A stretch of DNA of 64,000 nt, from contig NC_133769.1 in NCBI RefSeq assembly GCF_003597395.2, forward strand, positions 181,446,566-181,510,565. The letters are read 5' to 3'. Shown here one piece after another: positions 20,540 through 33,605 of the stretch (position 1 is its first letter; every line of letters starts with the position of its first letter). Source of the stretch: Chelonoidis abingdonii (Eukaryota > Chordata > Testudines > Testudinidae). The translations under genes and the position numbers were made by a program. The notes beneath the pieces are model-generated. The model did not search any database. It was not told the DNA's origin and saw only the letters and a program-made list of their open reading frames with translations.

Positions 20540-23500
20540 TAATAATAATTTACAGGCACCCATCACTGTAGTATCTGAATAATACGTTAATTTAGTTAAT
20601 TGATTTGTTATGCACCCATTACCGTAGCATGTAAATGTGAAATGCAGATTAATTGCAATGAGACATGAAGTCAAATGGTGCACAGTTGGTTGCTCATTTC
20701 CTTTTATCACCCCAAGCACCTATAAGTTACCTGCTAATGGTCTATAGTCAAGCAAACATGTGACCAAATCATGCATCTTTCTCATCATTGTTCCCTTACT
20801 AAAGTTCTCCAATTAAAATCATTTCATCTTTCAAGTTGCATGTTTTATTTTAAAATTTCAATAGTTCTCCCTTTAACCTTGTTCATTTCTTTTAGTAAGC
20901 TTAGCTAATTCCTTATATATAATACTTTATAGTTTAGTCTTCAAATTCAGAATTAATTTCCTTTTTTATATATTTTCTCCTCAGAGATATTGAATGTACC
21001 TCATAGAGAAATTATACCTGTGTGCCATAAAAACAACACTTTAGGTCATGGAAGATCATTTACCTTTAAGAAATCCAAACAAGTTACTTCTCTGCCTCAC
21101 TCCCAAACCTCCTTCCCTTTTTGCTAATGGATCCTGATGGAGCCTTCTATGGGCAGTCAATGTGAATGATCATTTCAGATTAGAATACAATTTTATCCTA
21201 AGCAAGATAAACATCTGAACTGGGGAGAAATACAATCTATCCTATATTTCTGAATTTGATCCATCATATTTTCCCCTATTAAAAACCACTCAGTGTGAGA
21301 CTAGGCTGGACTACCAAATGAGAAAAAAAGAAAAATCTTTCCTCTATAGATTGCCCTTTCTCCATGCATCTACTACTCCTTAGTTTGACATCAGTTTGAT
21401 AATCAAACTAACAGCTGATGAAAGATATGTAGGTTTGGGATGATTATATTATTACTGGTAAATATGGATAAATGTTGATTTCACCATACACATAAAAACT
21501 AACACAAAAATATTTCATTGATAATAACAGAAACGCACATAGGCAACGTAAGAAAACATGCTGCTTGAGAACTTGATAGAATTTGATTTAATGCTATATT
21601 TTTATATATTTTACATATAATGTTGACAATTTGTTTTAACGGTTATAAAGCTTTAAGTTTTTTAATCTCAAAATTTACTGTCACTAAATTATTATTGCAT
21701 TCCCCTCCCATAATTCCTCACAGCTGTACAAGTTTAAAATTGATAAAAATAAAAAAAATGCTTAAAAATAAACATTGATATTACAAGTTGAAATTGTTAA
21801 AAAAAAAAAAAAAATTCTGCCAAGTCTTCAGCTATGCCAGTGGATCCTGACTTATTTCCGTACATTGAGACACAATTAAACCCTTCTTCAGTAATCAGGG
21901 AGTTTATGCTCACAAACTCTGAAAATAATTTTAAAGTCAGTTTCTGAATTATATTTGTGACACAAAATCCAATTATACTCAGTTTAACTCCTATCATGTA
22001 ACATTAAGTATACTTTTTCTCCCTACTTAAACACTGGAAAGGCATGTTCTGATAGACAAATATGGCAACCCTTATGTTGAATTTACATGAAGAATGGAAG
22101 CCTTAAATCTATAATACCAATAAAGTGTATCTGTTGTAAATCTGCCATTTTTTCATGAAGCCTAATTATGTTTAACTTGACAATTAATACCCCTTAATGT
22201 TTATAGTTCTCTCTCATATCAGTAATTTTAAATTATTCATCCTGTGTGGCTTTTACTATAAAATATAAACAGTTATCTAATCAGGTGATTTTTATACTCT
22301 TTTCCCAATGACTACTATAATTTAAACCACATTTATTTATATTTTTGTAATACCCATTTTCTCTACAGTTTTTCTCTGTGGAGATCTTTAAGTGCAATTC
22401 TACTTTGAAAAGTGATTTCACAGAATTGACATCATGACCTTCCACAGTCTGCTTAAAAAAATCTAGCCATGCAAACCTACTCTGAAATTCAAACTGGGCC
22501 CTCTCCAGCTCACATATAGGAAAATTCTTCCATCAGAATTTAAGAGTTATGTTGCTGTATGAGCTAGAATTGAATCCAGCACACTCTCTCACAGCTGCAC
22601 AGGTTCTACATTACTAATGGGAGAAAAACAATAAAAATGTACTCAGTAAAGTCACAGATATGACTAACTATACAAAAGCAGCAGTTCTTGAGTAAGAAAG
22701 TGCCATTTTTATTTACATATTTTTCAAAGACCTGCATATTGATAACCACTTGATGGGATTTTTTAAACTTAATTCCATACCTCATAAAATAACTTCTAAA
22801 ATATTGACTTCTTTATTTTTGTTAATATTTAACATCAAGAAATCTTCTCTATATGTGATAGATGGAATTATATATAATATAATTATATTCCCTGGACCAA
22901 TACAACCAAGAACATAAAACTCTTAATTTATACCATTATTCCTCTCTAGAACTACTATCTACCTATTAGTGGTAACATCATAGTATACATAATACATCAA
23001 ATGAATTCATACACAGTGTAAGCCTTATTTAAGAAAAAAAATAAATATTCAAAAGGCGAGATGCCATTCATTTTTCTCCCCTTAGGGAAGGTTCAGTTGC
23101 ACAGACATTTGTTTCAGAGTTACATCTTACAAAATATGTTTGACTATCATGGAGCTGAAGAAAAGTTATAAAAAATTAAGTCTGTCTACCTGCATGCTGA
23201 ATTCCATGTGTTCTTCACTTTACAACAAGGATATTGTAGCACTGATTCTAGTCTTCATTTAAGTTTCTCCAGACTGAACTAAAAATCAATCTTGAATTGG
23301 GGTTTGTTTGTTTTTCGAATTGTAGTTTTAATACTTAGCTATTCTTTCTTCCTCTTCACCCCTTCATTTCATACAGGATTTTTAGCAATAATTCTTAAAA
23401 AATTTAACAGTGGTCACAGGGCTTGGGTGCTATCATAGGACCCCAGAGATTACTTATATCATGATTTCATTCTCTATTTTCTGATCTTTTTAATCTTGTC

Positions 23501-26290
23501 TCCAGTGCTACCGAATACTTCCCATTCTTTCTGCTCCCTCCAGTAGTCCTGTAATCTTAATATTTGAGATCTGTTACTGCAATTCTTCAGTTTCCTCCAA
23601 AACAAATTTTGCTTCTTTTTTAAGATCATCACTCTTCTGATCTTCCAGGCCACTTGCACAATATACTGCAGTCTTTAAGTCATTTTTTTTTTAAAAAATC
23701 CAACTGATTATTACTCTCTTCAGTGGAACCTCTTGAATCTTTTATCTGACTAAGTACCAGATCTTGAATCTCTCATTTCCCTCAGAGAAAGGTGTCTCCA
23801 ATAGCAAATGTCTCCAGTATGAGATATTTCTTCCTTTTTTCACATAATCATGATTGGCTCTATTCTGCCCAGTGTGTCAGTACCTTCCTATCCTTGTCCT
23901 GAGCCCAATAATAATTTGATATGAATCTATTTGTAGCGGGATTGAAGCATTATCTCAATTTCTTAAGTTTCAGACAAAAAAATGACTTGACTTCCATTTT
24001 TTAACCACTTAACATGAAATTTGGGAAAGGTGTGCATATTAAATGGGACAAGTATACAAGTTTCATGCCCTGTCATATGTGCATAGGGCTGATGTGAAAA
24101 ATATTCATCCTCGTCTACATTAGCATCATTCACAGATCCACCAGGCACTCGTCAATAGCCATCTGGCTCTTCACTCCAAAGAAATGGGCTGCTGTGGATC
24201 TGGGCTTAGTGCCTCGGTGGCATGCAGGGGACTGCTGAGTCCCCCTTGCACAGCACCTCTACACGCTACCTCCTTTGCACACAAATAAGCATAGCAAAAG
24301 TACGGGAGTTCTAACTTCATTAAGGACTCTGGCCTCCAGATGCTGGAAACATGCAGGGATTAAAATAAATTGTTCGCTATTGAAAGAATTGAGCCTCCAC
24401 TCTTCTCTTCAGCCTCTGGCCTTGGGTGCTCCTGCTGTCAGAGGAAGGGGAATTCAGAGGGAGGAACTTAGGAGAAAGGTTACAGGAGGGACCAATAGCA
24501 GCATATAGAGGTTGGGAGCTCCTCTGGCACACTGAGCCATGTAAACGTTAAAAAGGTTTCCATGGAAGAGGGAACAGAGAGAGTCAGTAGGTGTGCAGAT
24601 CACATAATATCAAATGACAACTGTTTGATTATCTAGTCTTCAACTCTACTGCATCCTCCAACCTTCCCAGTTTACCATTCAGCCCTGCCTCCTTTCAATT
24701 TTGACTCCATGTTCCAGCCCTACTCCAAGTCTTCCCATCCCTTAATCTTTTGGTGTCCTCTGACAAGGTGCCTAGCCATTCCCCCTTCCTTATACTCCTC
24801 CAGTCACAGGGCTCTTCCCCATCCTGTAAACGTTCTCAGCACGAAAACTGAAGTTGGCTTAGCTCTGATTCTACTTTTATAGAGTGTGAGTGAGTGTGGA
24901 AACACAAGACCAAGGTGAGCATGAGTTTGCAGAGTTCCAAAGATTTACTGTCAGAAGCTAATTTAGGGAACACAGACAATCGACAACCCAACACTCAAAG
25001 AGACTTTTGTTACTTTAAGCATTTCATAAACATTTAAAATAAACTAAGAAATTCCCAAGCCAAAAACACAGAAAGTTTGCAGTTAAGGTTGAAAGTGCAT
25101 ATCACAGACTTAAGTGTTTAAAATAAATAATTAAAAAATCCTCTTACAAGAAGATAAAAATTATTAAAATAACTAACAAAAATCAGGAAATTCAGAGTTT
25201 AGTTTAAACTTTAAAGAAATTCAAAACTTTTGGAAGGATGGAAATTCAGTTAAGACATGGCAGACAACTAACTTTCCATCTTCCCTTCTACGCTTCCTTC
25301 ATATTTGCATTGCAGAAAGAGTTGTTCAAAAAATTCCTTTATTTAAAAAAAAAAAACATTTATGACCACCTCCATCGTCTTTTTTATAAGAGCTTAAAGA
25401 AATTGGCAGCCTAAGGCTTAAGACACATTAAATGTGGAGAAGTCACTATTGTGCAGCTTGTGAATGGAGTTTCTAAAATGTACTCTATAGATACTTCTGT
25501 CTATATTAAATAATTTCGATGGTATGTGCATTTACTTTGTTTTATTCGTGTTGCCAGTTTACATATAATTTATTTTTCTTTTCAAATTTTAACTAGGAAA
25601 AATCTCCCATAGAAATGTAACAACTCTTTCCAAATGATTTCTGAGGCTAAAAAGGCAGCAGTAAAAGCCTAAGCCATTACAACAACAGGAAAAATAAACA
25701 AAAGAAAAAAAAGCCACTGCAGTCAAAATCATAGATATAAATGCTTTAAACAAAGTTTTAAATCCAGTCTCAGCCTCTAGGGGATGAAGGCCTTGAAAGA
25801 GTAGGTAGGAATTACTGCCACTGTCAGTTAATTAACATTAGCTCAAGGACAAAAAGCACTAGAAAATATTCTGCAGGGAACAATTCTATGTTGGCCAAGA
25901 GGCTGAGCATAGATTAGATAAGATGTTTTCCAATTTCTATGAAGTGATAAAGATGCTGTTTTTGTATCAAAAACCTTACATTCAAGTCCTAACGTGCAGA
26001 TTACTTACAACTGAACAACTTGTTATGCACAGTGTATCCTCTGCTATGCAGTTGTATAACAGCCCATACAGGTGATAGGGGGAAAGAGGTATCGGGGAAA
26101 AAGGAAGACTCTCTGAATCACTATTCCTTCCCAGAGCTGCTCATGGATGGTGTAGCTAGAAACACCCTTCATTAGTAGTAGTAATCTCTTCTGTGATAGC
26201 AAAGCCCTTCAGTCCCAAATGGGACTGGCACCATATTGTGCTAAGTTCTTTATAAGCATAGAAAAGAGACAATCTGTACCCTTGAGGTCT
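20540..26290. other. Long AT-rich intronic stretch without recognised features
   Basis: About 5.7 kb of AT-rich DNA has no supported gene, RNA gene or confidently recognised mobile element. Homopolymer runs occur (for example about 21799-21814). The few frames of 60-77 codons have no protein signature. It is consistent with unique or very old intron sequence. Confidence 0.5.
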
Positions 26291-26294
26291 TTCA

Positions 26295-26577
26295 GGATAC
26301 ATCTACACTGCAATAAAAGACCCATGCCTGGCCTTGGTTTCATGGGGCTTGGGCTGCAGGGCTATAAAATCGCAGCGTAGATGTTCGGGCTTGTGCTGGA
26401 ACCCGGGTTTTGAGATGCTACAATGGGAGGGTCCCAGAAATCAAGTCCCAGCCCAAGTCCAAATGTCTACACTGCAATTTTATAGTCCCTCAGCCTGAGC
26501 CCCATGAATCCAAGTCAGCTGACACAGGACAGCTGTGGCAGTGCCATGGGTCTTTTAGCGCAGTGTAAACATACTCA
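26295..26577. mobile_element. MITE with long inverted terminal repeats
   Basis: The first 32 bases (GGATACATCTACACTGCAAT... to CCCATG) match the reverse complement of the last 32 (CATGGGTCTTTTAGCGCAGT...), with the shared core TAAAAGACCCATG. Inside, TCTACACTGCAATTTTATAG repeats the same phrase, so the element is partly self-symmetric. TCA adjoins both ends, a possible 3-bp target duplication. It relates to the element at 6855. Confidence 0.75.
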
Positions 26578-28050
26578 GTCTAAAAACCTCAAAACAAATA
26601 AAGGAAAAGGGGTGGAGAAATAACATACAAGCAAATGAATATGGCGAAAAAATATCAGACCTCGTTAGTTACATGTTGTTTTGTTGTTGTAGTTCCGGGT
26701 TTTAGATTTTGTTTTCTAATGTGGGGAGTAAAGATAGAATGAGAAATGGCAGGTTAGTATTTAAGTCAGATGCAAAGCATTTTATTAAATGAATAAATCT
26801 TAATGCTACATTATCATTGTAATTTCTATTATGTTTCATTCTAATTATGTTGTGTGTATTCACATAATCTATAGGTTTGTTATTCTACTGCTTATACTTG
26901 CTGATTTCAAATTAGTTGATGAGCATAAAAAAAATCTAAAGTAAGTAAAGAAAGATGATAAATCAAAGGACGATAGAAACTGCAGTAGAATAAATGGAAA
27001 TAAATAAAAAATGTATTTCCAAAGCCAAGCAAATGTCAGCACTATCAGTATGGTGCTAAAGTGGATGCATCAGAATGGCTGTTGAAAATTACTTGGATTA
27101 ATCGAGGGCTGTATTCCTAATTCTAACAAAGTACTGCTGAAGACAGGGAAGCAGTGGTAAAACATAGTAATAGCATGTGCACACCTTAATTACACAAAAT
27201 AAACGTGGAACTAATACTTTCATCGAGCCAGTGTCGTAATACAATTAAAAATAACATTCCCTTGTCTAATATGTCTTCAGATTACTTCATGAGATTGTGT
27301 TCTTCAAAAATCTACCTGAACATCATTAAGCACCAACCTGTGCAGTGGAGGCTGGGGAAAAATTAAAGTGGATGTCCAAGCAGAAGGGAGGATGCCCCCG
27401 GAAAACAGAAATTATGGGTTTATTGATTTAAAATCTCACAACCACAATTCCCCACAAAGGGTTCCACATCATTCATTTTAACGATGTTTTACACCCAAGT
27501 ACTTATTGACCATGTTGTATGGGTACAAAATGTCTATTTATAAGGCTAGCCTGGTCAAGGACAACAGTCTGATACTGCAGAGACATGTTTCATTTTCTTC
27601 CAAAGGCAGAGGGAGAAACGGAGCAAGTAAGATGATGAAGAAACAGGAAATAGAAGAAAAACAAAAAACAAATGAAGGAGAAGCTGGAAACAACAGTGAA
27701 AGTTCAAAATACTTTCTTCCATTTAAGCTCCATTAAAAAACACGCACATACAGGCTTGCAGCACCATATAATACATATTTTTTCCTGAAACATGTTTTTC
27801 TTTTATAGATTTTATGTTCAAATCTCAAGCTCTTTCCTTTCCCCTCATTTGCCCAGTCACCTTCCTTCTTTCATTTTTCTTGTTACTCACCCTCTCTTTT
27901 TTCCTCTCTATTCTATATAGGGTCTTATATCACACTCATCACTGTATTAACTGTGCGCCTTCCAGTATGCATCTGTCACTTGTTTGTTCTTTCACCCTTT
28001 CACCAGGGGAAGAAGTGTGTGCAGTATTTTGTTTTGGAATTATATATAAT
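26578..28050. other. AT-rich noncoding, no recognised element
   Basis: No gene or repeat is recognised. A pyrimidine-rich frame starting near 27814 is low-complexity and is not supported as a protein. Confidence 0.5.
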
Positions 28051-28059
28051 GATCTCTCT

Positions 28060-28084
28060 CACACACACACACACAAACACACAC
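28060..28084. repeat. CA dinucleotide microsatellite
   Basis: An interrupted (CA)n tract. Confidence 0.9.
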
Positions 28085-28145
28085 CGCTATATGCTTATGT
28101 TATAGAAAGCAAGTTTAAAGAAATCAGCCTTGCCTCTAGAGCAGA

Positions 28146-28301
28146 AGGTGGTGAGTTTTGTCACTGCCCCTCCTTCCTGTGGAGGTTCATTATAATAATT
28201 ATAATAATTATAATAATAAATATTTATTATTATTAATTATTAATTATTATTATTAAGGTGGTGAGTTTTGTCACAGCCCCTCCTTCCTGTGGAGGTTCAT
28301 T
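28146..28301. repeat. 46-bp direct repeat flanking a 64-bp AT-rich hairpin sequence
   Basis: The 46-bp segment 28146-28191 (starting AGGTGGTGAGTTTTGTCAC, ending GGAGGTTCATT) is repeated at 28256-28301 with one change (CACT against CACA). Between them 28192-28255 is almost pure A/T, with ATAATAATT-type words on the left and AATTATTATT-type words on the right, so it can fold back on itself. Confidence 0.9.
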
Positions 28302-28491
28302 CTACAGTCTTGGGCTAGCCTCTGTCTCCTGTGATGATACTTCTCTAGTTCCTCTCTCTCTGTTCTAGCTCTCCTTTCTGCATACACTCTCTTACCCTTT
28401 CCCTTCCTCATCTAAACTGACTCTCTTCTCCTGCTCTCCATTCCAAGAGAACTCCCCTTTGGTTTTGCATTGCTGACAGACCAGATTCTGT

Positions 28492-29134
28492 CAGGTTGGC
28501 AAACTACGGCCTGTGGGCCGGATCCAGCCCATGGAATTGCCACCCCCATGGCACTGCAGGCCCCGTGCCACTCCCGGAAGCGGCCGGCAACACATCTCTG
28601 CGGCCCCCGGGGAACATGGGCCAGAGAGTTCTGTGTGCTGCCCTCACCTGTAGGTTCCACACCAGAAGCTTCCATTGGCCAGGAACGGGGAACCATGGTC
28701 AATGGGAGCTTTGGGTGAGGTACCCGCAGGCAAGGGCAATGCACAGAGCCCTCTGCCTCCACCTCTCCCAGGGGTCACAGGGACGTGGTGCTGGCCGCTT
28801 CTGAGAGCGGCGTGGGACCAGGGCAGGCAAGGAGCCAGTCTTAGCCCTGCTGCGTGCCACTGCCACGCTGGAGCCACTCCAGGTAAGCAGCAGCACTGGG
28901 CCGAAGCCCGCACCCGAGCTGTTCCTGCACCCCAGCCCCCTTCCCTGAGCATCCTGCTGCACCCCTCCCTGCACCCCAACCCCCTGTCCTGAGTCCCTGC
29001 TGCACCCCACATCCCTGCTGCAGCTCACATTCCCTCCCACACCCCAACCCCCTGTTCCAGCCCTACATTCATGGCCCTGCATGCGATTTCCCCACCCAGA
29101 TATGGCCCTCTGGCCAAAAAGTTTGCCTACCCCG
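28492..29134. mobile_element. hAT-type non-autonomous transposon, about 643 bp
   Basis: The ends are CAGGTTGGCAAACTACGGCC and GTTTGCCTACCCCG, an imperfect inverted repeat. Left-end text GGCCTGTGGGCCGGATCC is answered near the right end by GGCCCTCTGGCC. The interior is GC-rich, with a C-rich near-tandem array at about 28920-29060 (CTGCACCCC and CCCCAACCCCC words). No convincing 8-bp duplication is seen. Several overlapping frames of 100-127 codons on both strands are composition artefacts. Confidence 0.7.
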
Positions 29135-29618
29135 TTCTAAACCCCAGGCAGCATCAGAAACAGGAGGAAGCAGTCTGTTAACTAGGGAAGAGGAACTCTG
29201 AATAGGCATTCCCTTTTTATTATTGTTAGAAATCCAAATGCATAAAGTTAAACTGCATACATAATAAGTGCTATACACAATTATATTTTAAAATGAAGTT
29301 ACTATTCTGAACCTGAATTCTGTGGTGAAAGTGGGATTCAGTCATGAGTCATGTAGCCATGGAGATGTGTTTCTTCTCAAAAGTCTGGAATCAATTTGAA
29401 TAGCTGAAATGCATGATTTTTTTTAGATGTGTCTATTCATTTATGGAATATTCACTTACAGTGAGAATCACTAAGCAATGTTCACTTGTCTTGCTCATGC
29501 TTATGAGATGCTAAGGATTTAGCGTTTACTTATTGGTTTAGCACTCACAAGCTGCTTTGCCCTGCATGGTTCACCAAAATGAAGAAAATTCCTGTCTTTT
29601 AGAACTCACAGTCAGAGA

Positions 29619-29745
29619 TCCCCAATTCAGGAAGGCACTGAAGCGTATGCCTCACTTTAAGCAAAGGATTAGTCCTATTAAGTGAATAGGACAACTCACA
29701 TGTTTTAAGTTAGACAGGTGATTAACTACCTTGCTGAACTGGGGC
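29619..29745. mobile_element. Palindromic MITE-like repeat
   Basis: The left end TCCCCAATTCAGGAAGGCAC pairs with the right end TACCTTGCTGAACTGGGGC. The centre has TTAGTCCTATTAAGTGAATAGGACAACTC, a further local palindrome. It is the same family as 2725-2892. Confidence 0.6.
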
Positions 29746-29759
29746 TTAAAAGATACTAA

Positions 29760-30540
29760 TTAAATCTTAGTTATTTTGTGATCCTCCTGTCTCTTTTTTA
29801 CAAAGGCCTTTATCTCCCATTTTACCACACAGCACTTCATTTCGGCTTACTGTTCATAATACGCATCTCTGTCTTTCATCAACTTTAAAATATGATGTAT
29901 TCGCCAGTGTGGTTTGAGTTTGATAAAAAACCTTAGCTATGCCATGGGTTCCTTTTCTTCTTTTATATACCTTAAGAGGCTTTCCATACCTTTAACAAAA
30001 AATCCAATCTTTGCATCTACCTGGGGCATCCTGCAACACATTAAGATCACGAGACCATCCAGTCTTATTAATTTCTTCTCGTACCACTATGGGATAACCC
30101 ATGCCTCAGGATCAAGGCCAACTCCATGCTTAAAACAATTTGGATAGAAAAAGGATTAACAAAAATTAAAGATGTAATACAAGATGATAGATTGTCTTTC
30201 TTCAATTACATGTATAACAAAAATCAGCTACCACTGTCTCACAGTTCCTTCTGTCAGTGGCTACGCTCAAGGATTCAGACAAGGATAGAGGACAATTGGT
30301 CTGTTTCAACTCTATCATCTTTAGAAGAACATGTTAAGAAATATGGAAACAAAAGTCGCTTTATAGGAATTATTTATTGGTGGCTTAATGCTTTGCATTA
30401 CCCTCTCCATCTCAGCTGCAAAGAAAAATAGTGGTAGTGGGGGATGGGGGGACGGGGACTTAGCTTTGCTATCACAATGGAAATCAGGAGGGATCTGGCT
30501 TCATGTGAAAAATACTTCATGTTTTTTATCCTTGTGATTC
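29760..30540. other. Noncoding, no recognised element
   Basis: Overlapping frames at 29914-30147 and 30126-30431 show no known domain. No repeat was recognised. Confidence 0.4.
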
Positions 30541-30548
30541 TTCTAGAA

Positions 30549-31130
30549 CAGTGGTGGGCAATCTGCGGCCCATCAGGGTAATCTGCTGGCAGGCCATGAG
30601 ACAGTGTGTTTACATTGACCGTCCGCAGGCATGGCCGCCTACAGCTCCCAGTGGCCACAGTTTGCCGTTCCTGGCCAATGGGAGCCGCAGGAAGCGGCAC
30701 AGGCCATAGGGACATGGTGCACCCTGCCCACACTTCGCCCCTAAGCCCCTTCCTGGAGTTCTTTCCAGGTTCCCAGCACATTCTTCCATAGCCCAGGCTG
30801 GCTGGGGCGGCTGGTGCTGGTGCTGGGACCATGCTGACTGGCCACCTGGCGCTCCAGGGCTAGGATTGGAGTTGAGGGCAGTGCTGCACAGAGCTCTAGG
30901 ACTGGGGGCCCTGCGGTTACTCTGCCCAACCATCCAGAGCTCCAGCAGGGCTGGGGGTGTTGTGGCCACTCCACCCAGCCACCCGGAGCTCCAGAGCTGA
31001 GGGCACTTGGGATCCTGCAATCTGGGATCTGGGTGCTCTGGGAGAGAGGGCTGAAGGGAAGGGTGTGGGGTGGGGCCTTGGGCAGAAGGAGAGAGGCTGA
31101 GGGCTAGCATCCCACAATGGCTGGTTCACC
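30549..31130. mobile_element. hAT-type element, left end and GC-rich interior
   Basis: The left end CAGTGGTGGGCAATCTGCGG is a typical hAT terminus of the 'CAGTGGTGGGCAAxCTGCGGCCC' kind and is preceded by TTCTAGAA. The interior is GC-rich and similar in style to 28492-29134 (GCCGTTCCTGGCCAATGGGA). The expected right terminus and duplication were not found, so the element is truncated or its end is diverged; the right boundary is approximate. Confidence 0.5.
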
Positions 31131-33050
31131 GACCGCCCATGGCTATAAGAAGGGGGGTTGGGCTCTATGCCATACTGATCATAGGAGTTCCCCACCCCAA
31201 CCCCCATTCATTCCTTTAACCAACACCTCCTTTTAAAGTCCTTTTCCAAGCCATTTATGTAGTCAGTGCATGCTTTCCCTAGGGAGTACCTGCACTGGAC
31301 ATCCGCCCTGCGCTTACATAATGAGTTGCAACATATAGCCTACCATCCTTCCTGCCATGCATGAACAAAGCCTTTCCTGAACCCACTGTGGGGAAGGAAA
31401 AAAAAATCCCAACTCCACCTAGGCCAATTTGGTAGTAAGCGAAAAATTCCTTCCCTGCCCCCCTAAAAAAGGGACAGCTAGCACAATGCGCACAGCAGGT
31501 CTTGACCAAACCTTGGATTTCACACCTAAAGGGGAGGAAGGGTGGGTGCTGCCTCAGCCTGCTCTGTGTAAAAGGGGTTTAATGCACATGGCTGGCCCAT
31601 TTAAACACTTCTGCCCGTCCGGTTCCCAGAAGATGAGTCAGCTTCGCCACACTGGCCCCTTATCCCCTTTTGCTGAGGTTTTCCTCTCTCCCTCACCTCC
31701 CGCATCCATAAAGCACTGTTCCCTTCTTTTGGCCATCCAGACAGCCCCCCCGCCCCACCTCCCGCTTGTAGGTGTGGTGTCGTCAATGTTTAAGGCTAGA
31801 TTGGCAAGAATCTAGTGAAAAATCAAGTAAAAATGTGGAAATGCAAACAGCTCCATGCCAACCTCCCACATATCTTCTGCATCTGTCAAAAATGCATGTG
31901 TTTTGGAACGTCATACACAGCGCCATCACAAAAACGTTAAGTGTCATTATCTTTCCTTCTCCTTGCATCTAGATTTCAGGAGTGCTGGATGATTTGGTAT
32001 TACCAGTTGAAATTAAGAAATGGATAGCAGTAACTATTTTACTGGCCAAAAGAGTTATATTGAGAAAATAAAAATCTGCAATTCCTCTCTCATACACAAA
32101 CTGGCTTAGTGAGCTCTCTACTATTGCAATAATTGGGGGAGTGGGAAAAGACACTGTCTAATAGAAACGCTTGGAAAAAATATGAGGATGTCTGGTCACC
32201 ATAAAACTGTTTCATATTTTTGCAGCTTAGTATATATTAATCCCCAGTAATCATAAATTATGTTCTCACATTTATCTTTTTAGTCATTTTAATAATTGAT
32301 GCCTTGCACGACCTCTACAAGTTCAGGGTTTTTTTGTTTGTTTGTTTGCTTTTCTTTTCTTTTTCCAAGTTTTATAAATAATGAACATTAATTATTTAAA
32401 CATTATTTCCATCTTGTGCATGTATTTACATATGTTTAGTTTCTTTTTGTGTTTGTATTTTATATACAAACAAAAATAAAGTTTATGAAAAGCATGGTGC
32501 GGTATTAGGACGCTGATAAGAAATGAGGGTGGTGTTCTTTTTCCAGTTTGAATAGCTAAGCTTTTAAACTCAGTTATTGAAGTAATTCAGTTACTATAGT
32601 AAGCTGAGAAATCTTTGTCAAGCATCACAACACTGTATCTGTGTGATAGCGTCAAAAGCTTTTTGGCACAGTAATCAATGAAGAACATGTAGACTGGTTG
32701 ATTAAATCCTACTTTTTCCATTAAGTAAACAAGTTGAAAATCTGAATCAGATTTTATTGACTCATTCAAATTCTGTTCAAAATCATTTGGTTATTGATGT
32801 AATAAACTGTCAAAGGGAGGAACTTCATTAAACTAAAGGCCTTATTCATTCTAGATGTAATGATGGCACCGGGAGAAGTGATAAAAGTACTACAACTGCA
32901 ATTTAAATGGCAAGTAGGCCTATACAAGCCTTCAGTAATAACTGATTAACCTGGGTATGCACTACTTGACTCTGATTTTATAGAAGAACATCTTTTATCA
33001 CAAAATTTGGGAGCTGTAGCAGATAGGAGAAAGACCCTCTCTCATCAGAT
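31131..33050. other. Noncoding, partly repeat-like
   Basis: The segment 31380-31470 (GGCCAATTTGGTAGTAAGCG, then AAAAATTCCTTCCCTGC) resembles the 3' region of a CR1-type LINE but could not be placed confidently. A TTTG/TTTTC-rich tract lies at about 32328-32365. No supported gene. Confidence 0.35.
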
Positions 33051-33059
33051 AATAGCTTC

Positions 33060-33605
33060 TTAATGACAAGAAAGACAAGGGCACTGAATTCTTGCATTGC
33101 TTTTCACTGCAGATGACGTGAGGGAGATTCTCACACCTGAGCCATGATTTGTAGGTGACAAATCTGAGGAACTGAGGTGTCAGTTGAGGAGGTTTCATAA
33201 CAAATTGGTCAATTAAACAGTAATAAGTCACCAGGACCAGATGGTATTCATCCAAGAATTCTGAAGGAACTCAAATATGAAATTGCAGAACTACTAACTG
33301 TGGAGTGGAACCCATTGCTTAAATCAGCCTCTGTACCAGATGAGTGGAGGATAGTTAATGGAATGCTGACTTTTAAAAAAAGGCCTCCAGAGGAAATCCT
33401 GGCAATTACAGACCACTAAGCCTAACTTCAGTATCAGGCAAATTGGTTAAAACTATAGAAAAGAAGAGAATTATCAGACACGGATGAACACAATATGTTT
33501 GGGAAGAGTCAACATGGCTTTGGTAAATGGAAAGCATGCTGCATCAATGTTGTAGAATTCTCTGAAGGGGTCAACAAGCATGTGGACAAGGGTGAGCCAG
33601 TGGCT
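33060..33605 (+). pseudogene. CR1 LINE ORF2 fragment, part 1
   Basis: Translated plus-strand pieces include TADDVREIL, GDKSEEL and SPGPDGIHPRILKELKYEI, the start of the CR1 reverse transcriptase. SQHGFGK and CCINVVEFSEGVNKHVDKG follow. Stops and frameshifts are frequent. At 33605 the frame is cut in the phrase 'HVDKGEPVA' and resumes at about 35221, because a minus-strand CR1 sits between. Confidence 0.85.

Noticed and set aside
27814..28236. 140-codon frame resembling a membrane protein
   Set aside because: The hydrophobic look comes from pyrimidine-rich low-complexity DNA and it runs into the CA and AT repeats.
28412..29082. Overlapping frames of 102-127 codons on both strands
   Set aside because: They sit in the GC-rich interior of a hAT element; opposite-strand overlaps and proline/glycine-rich composition indicate artefacts.
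30398..31207. Minus-strand frames of 77-166 codons
   Set aside because: Same reason: GC-rich hAT-like interior with no domain or splice context.
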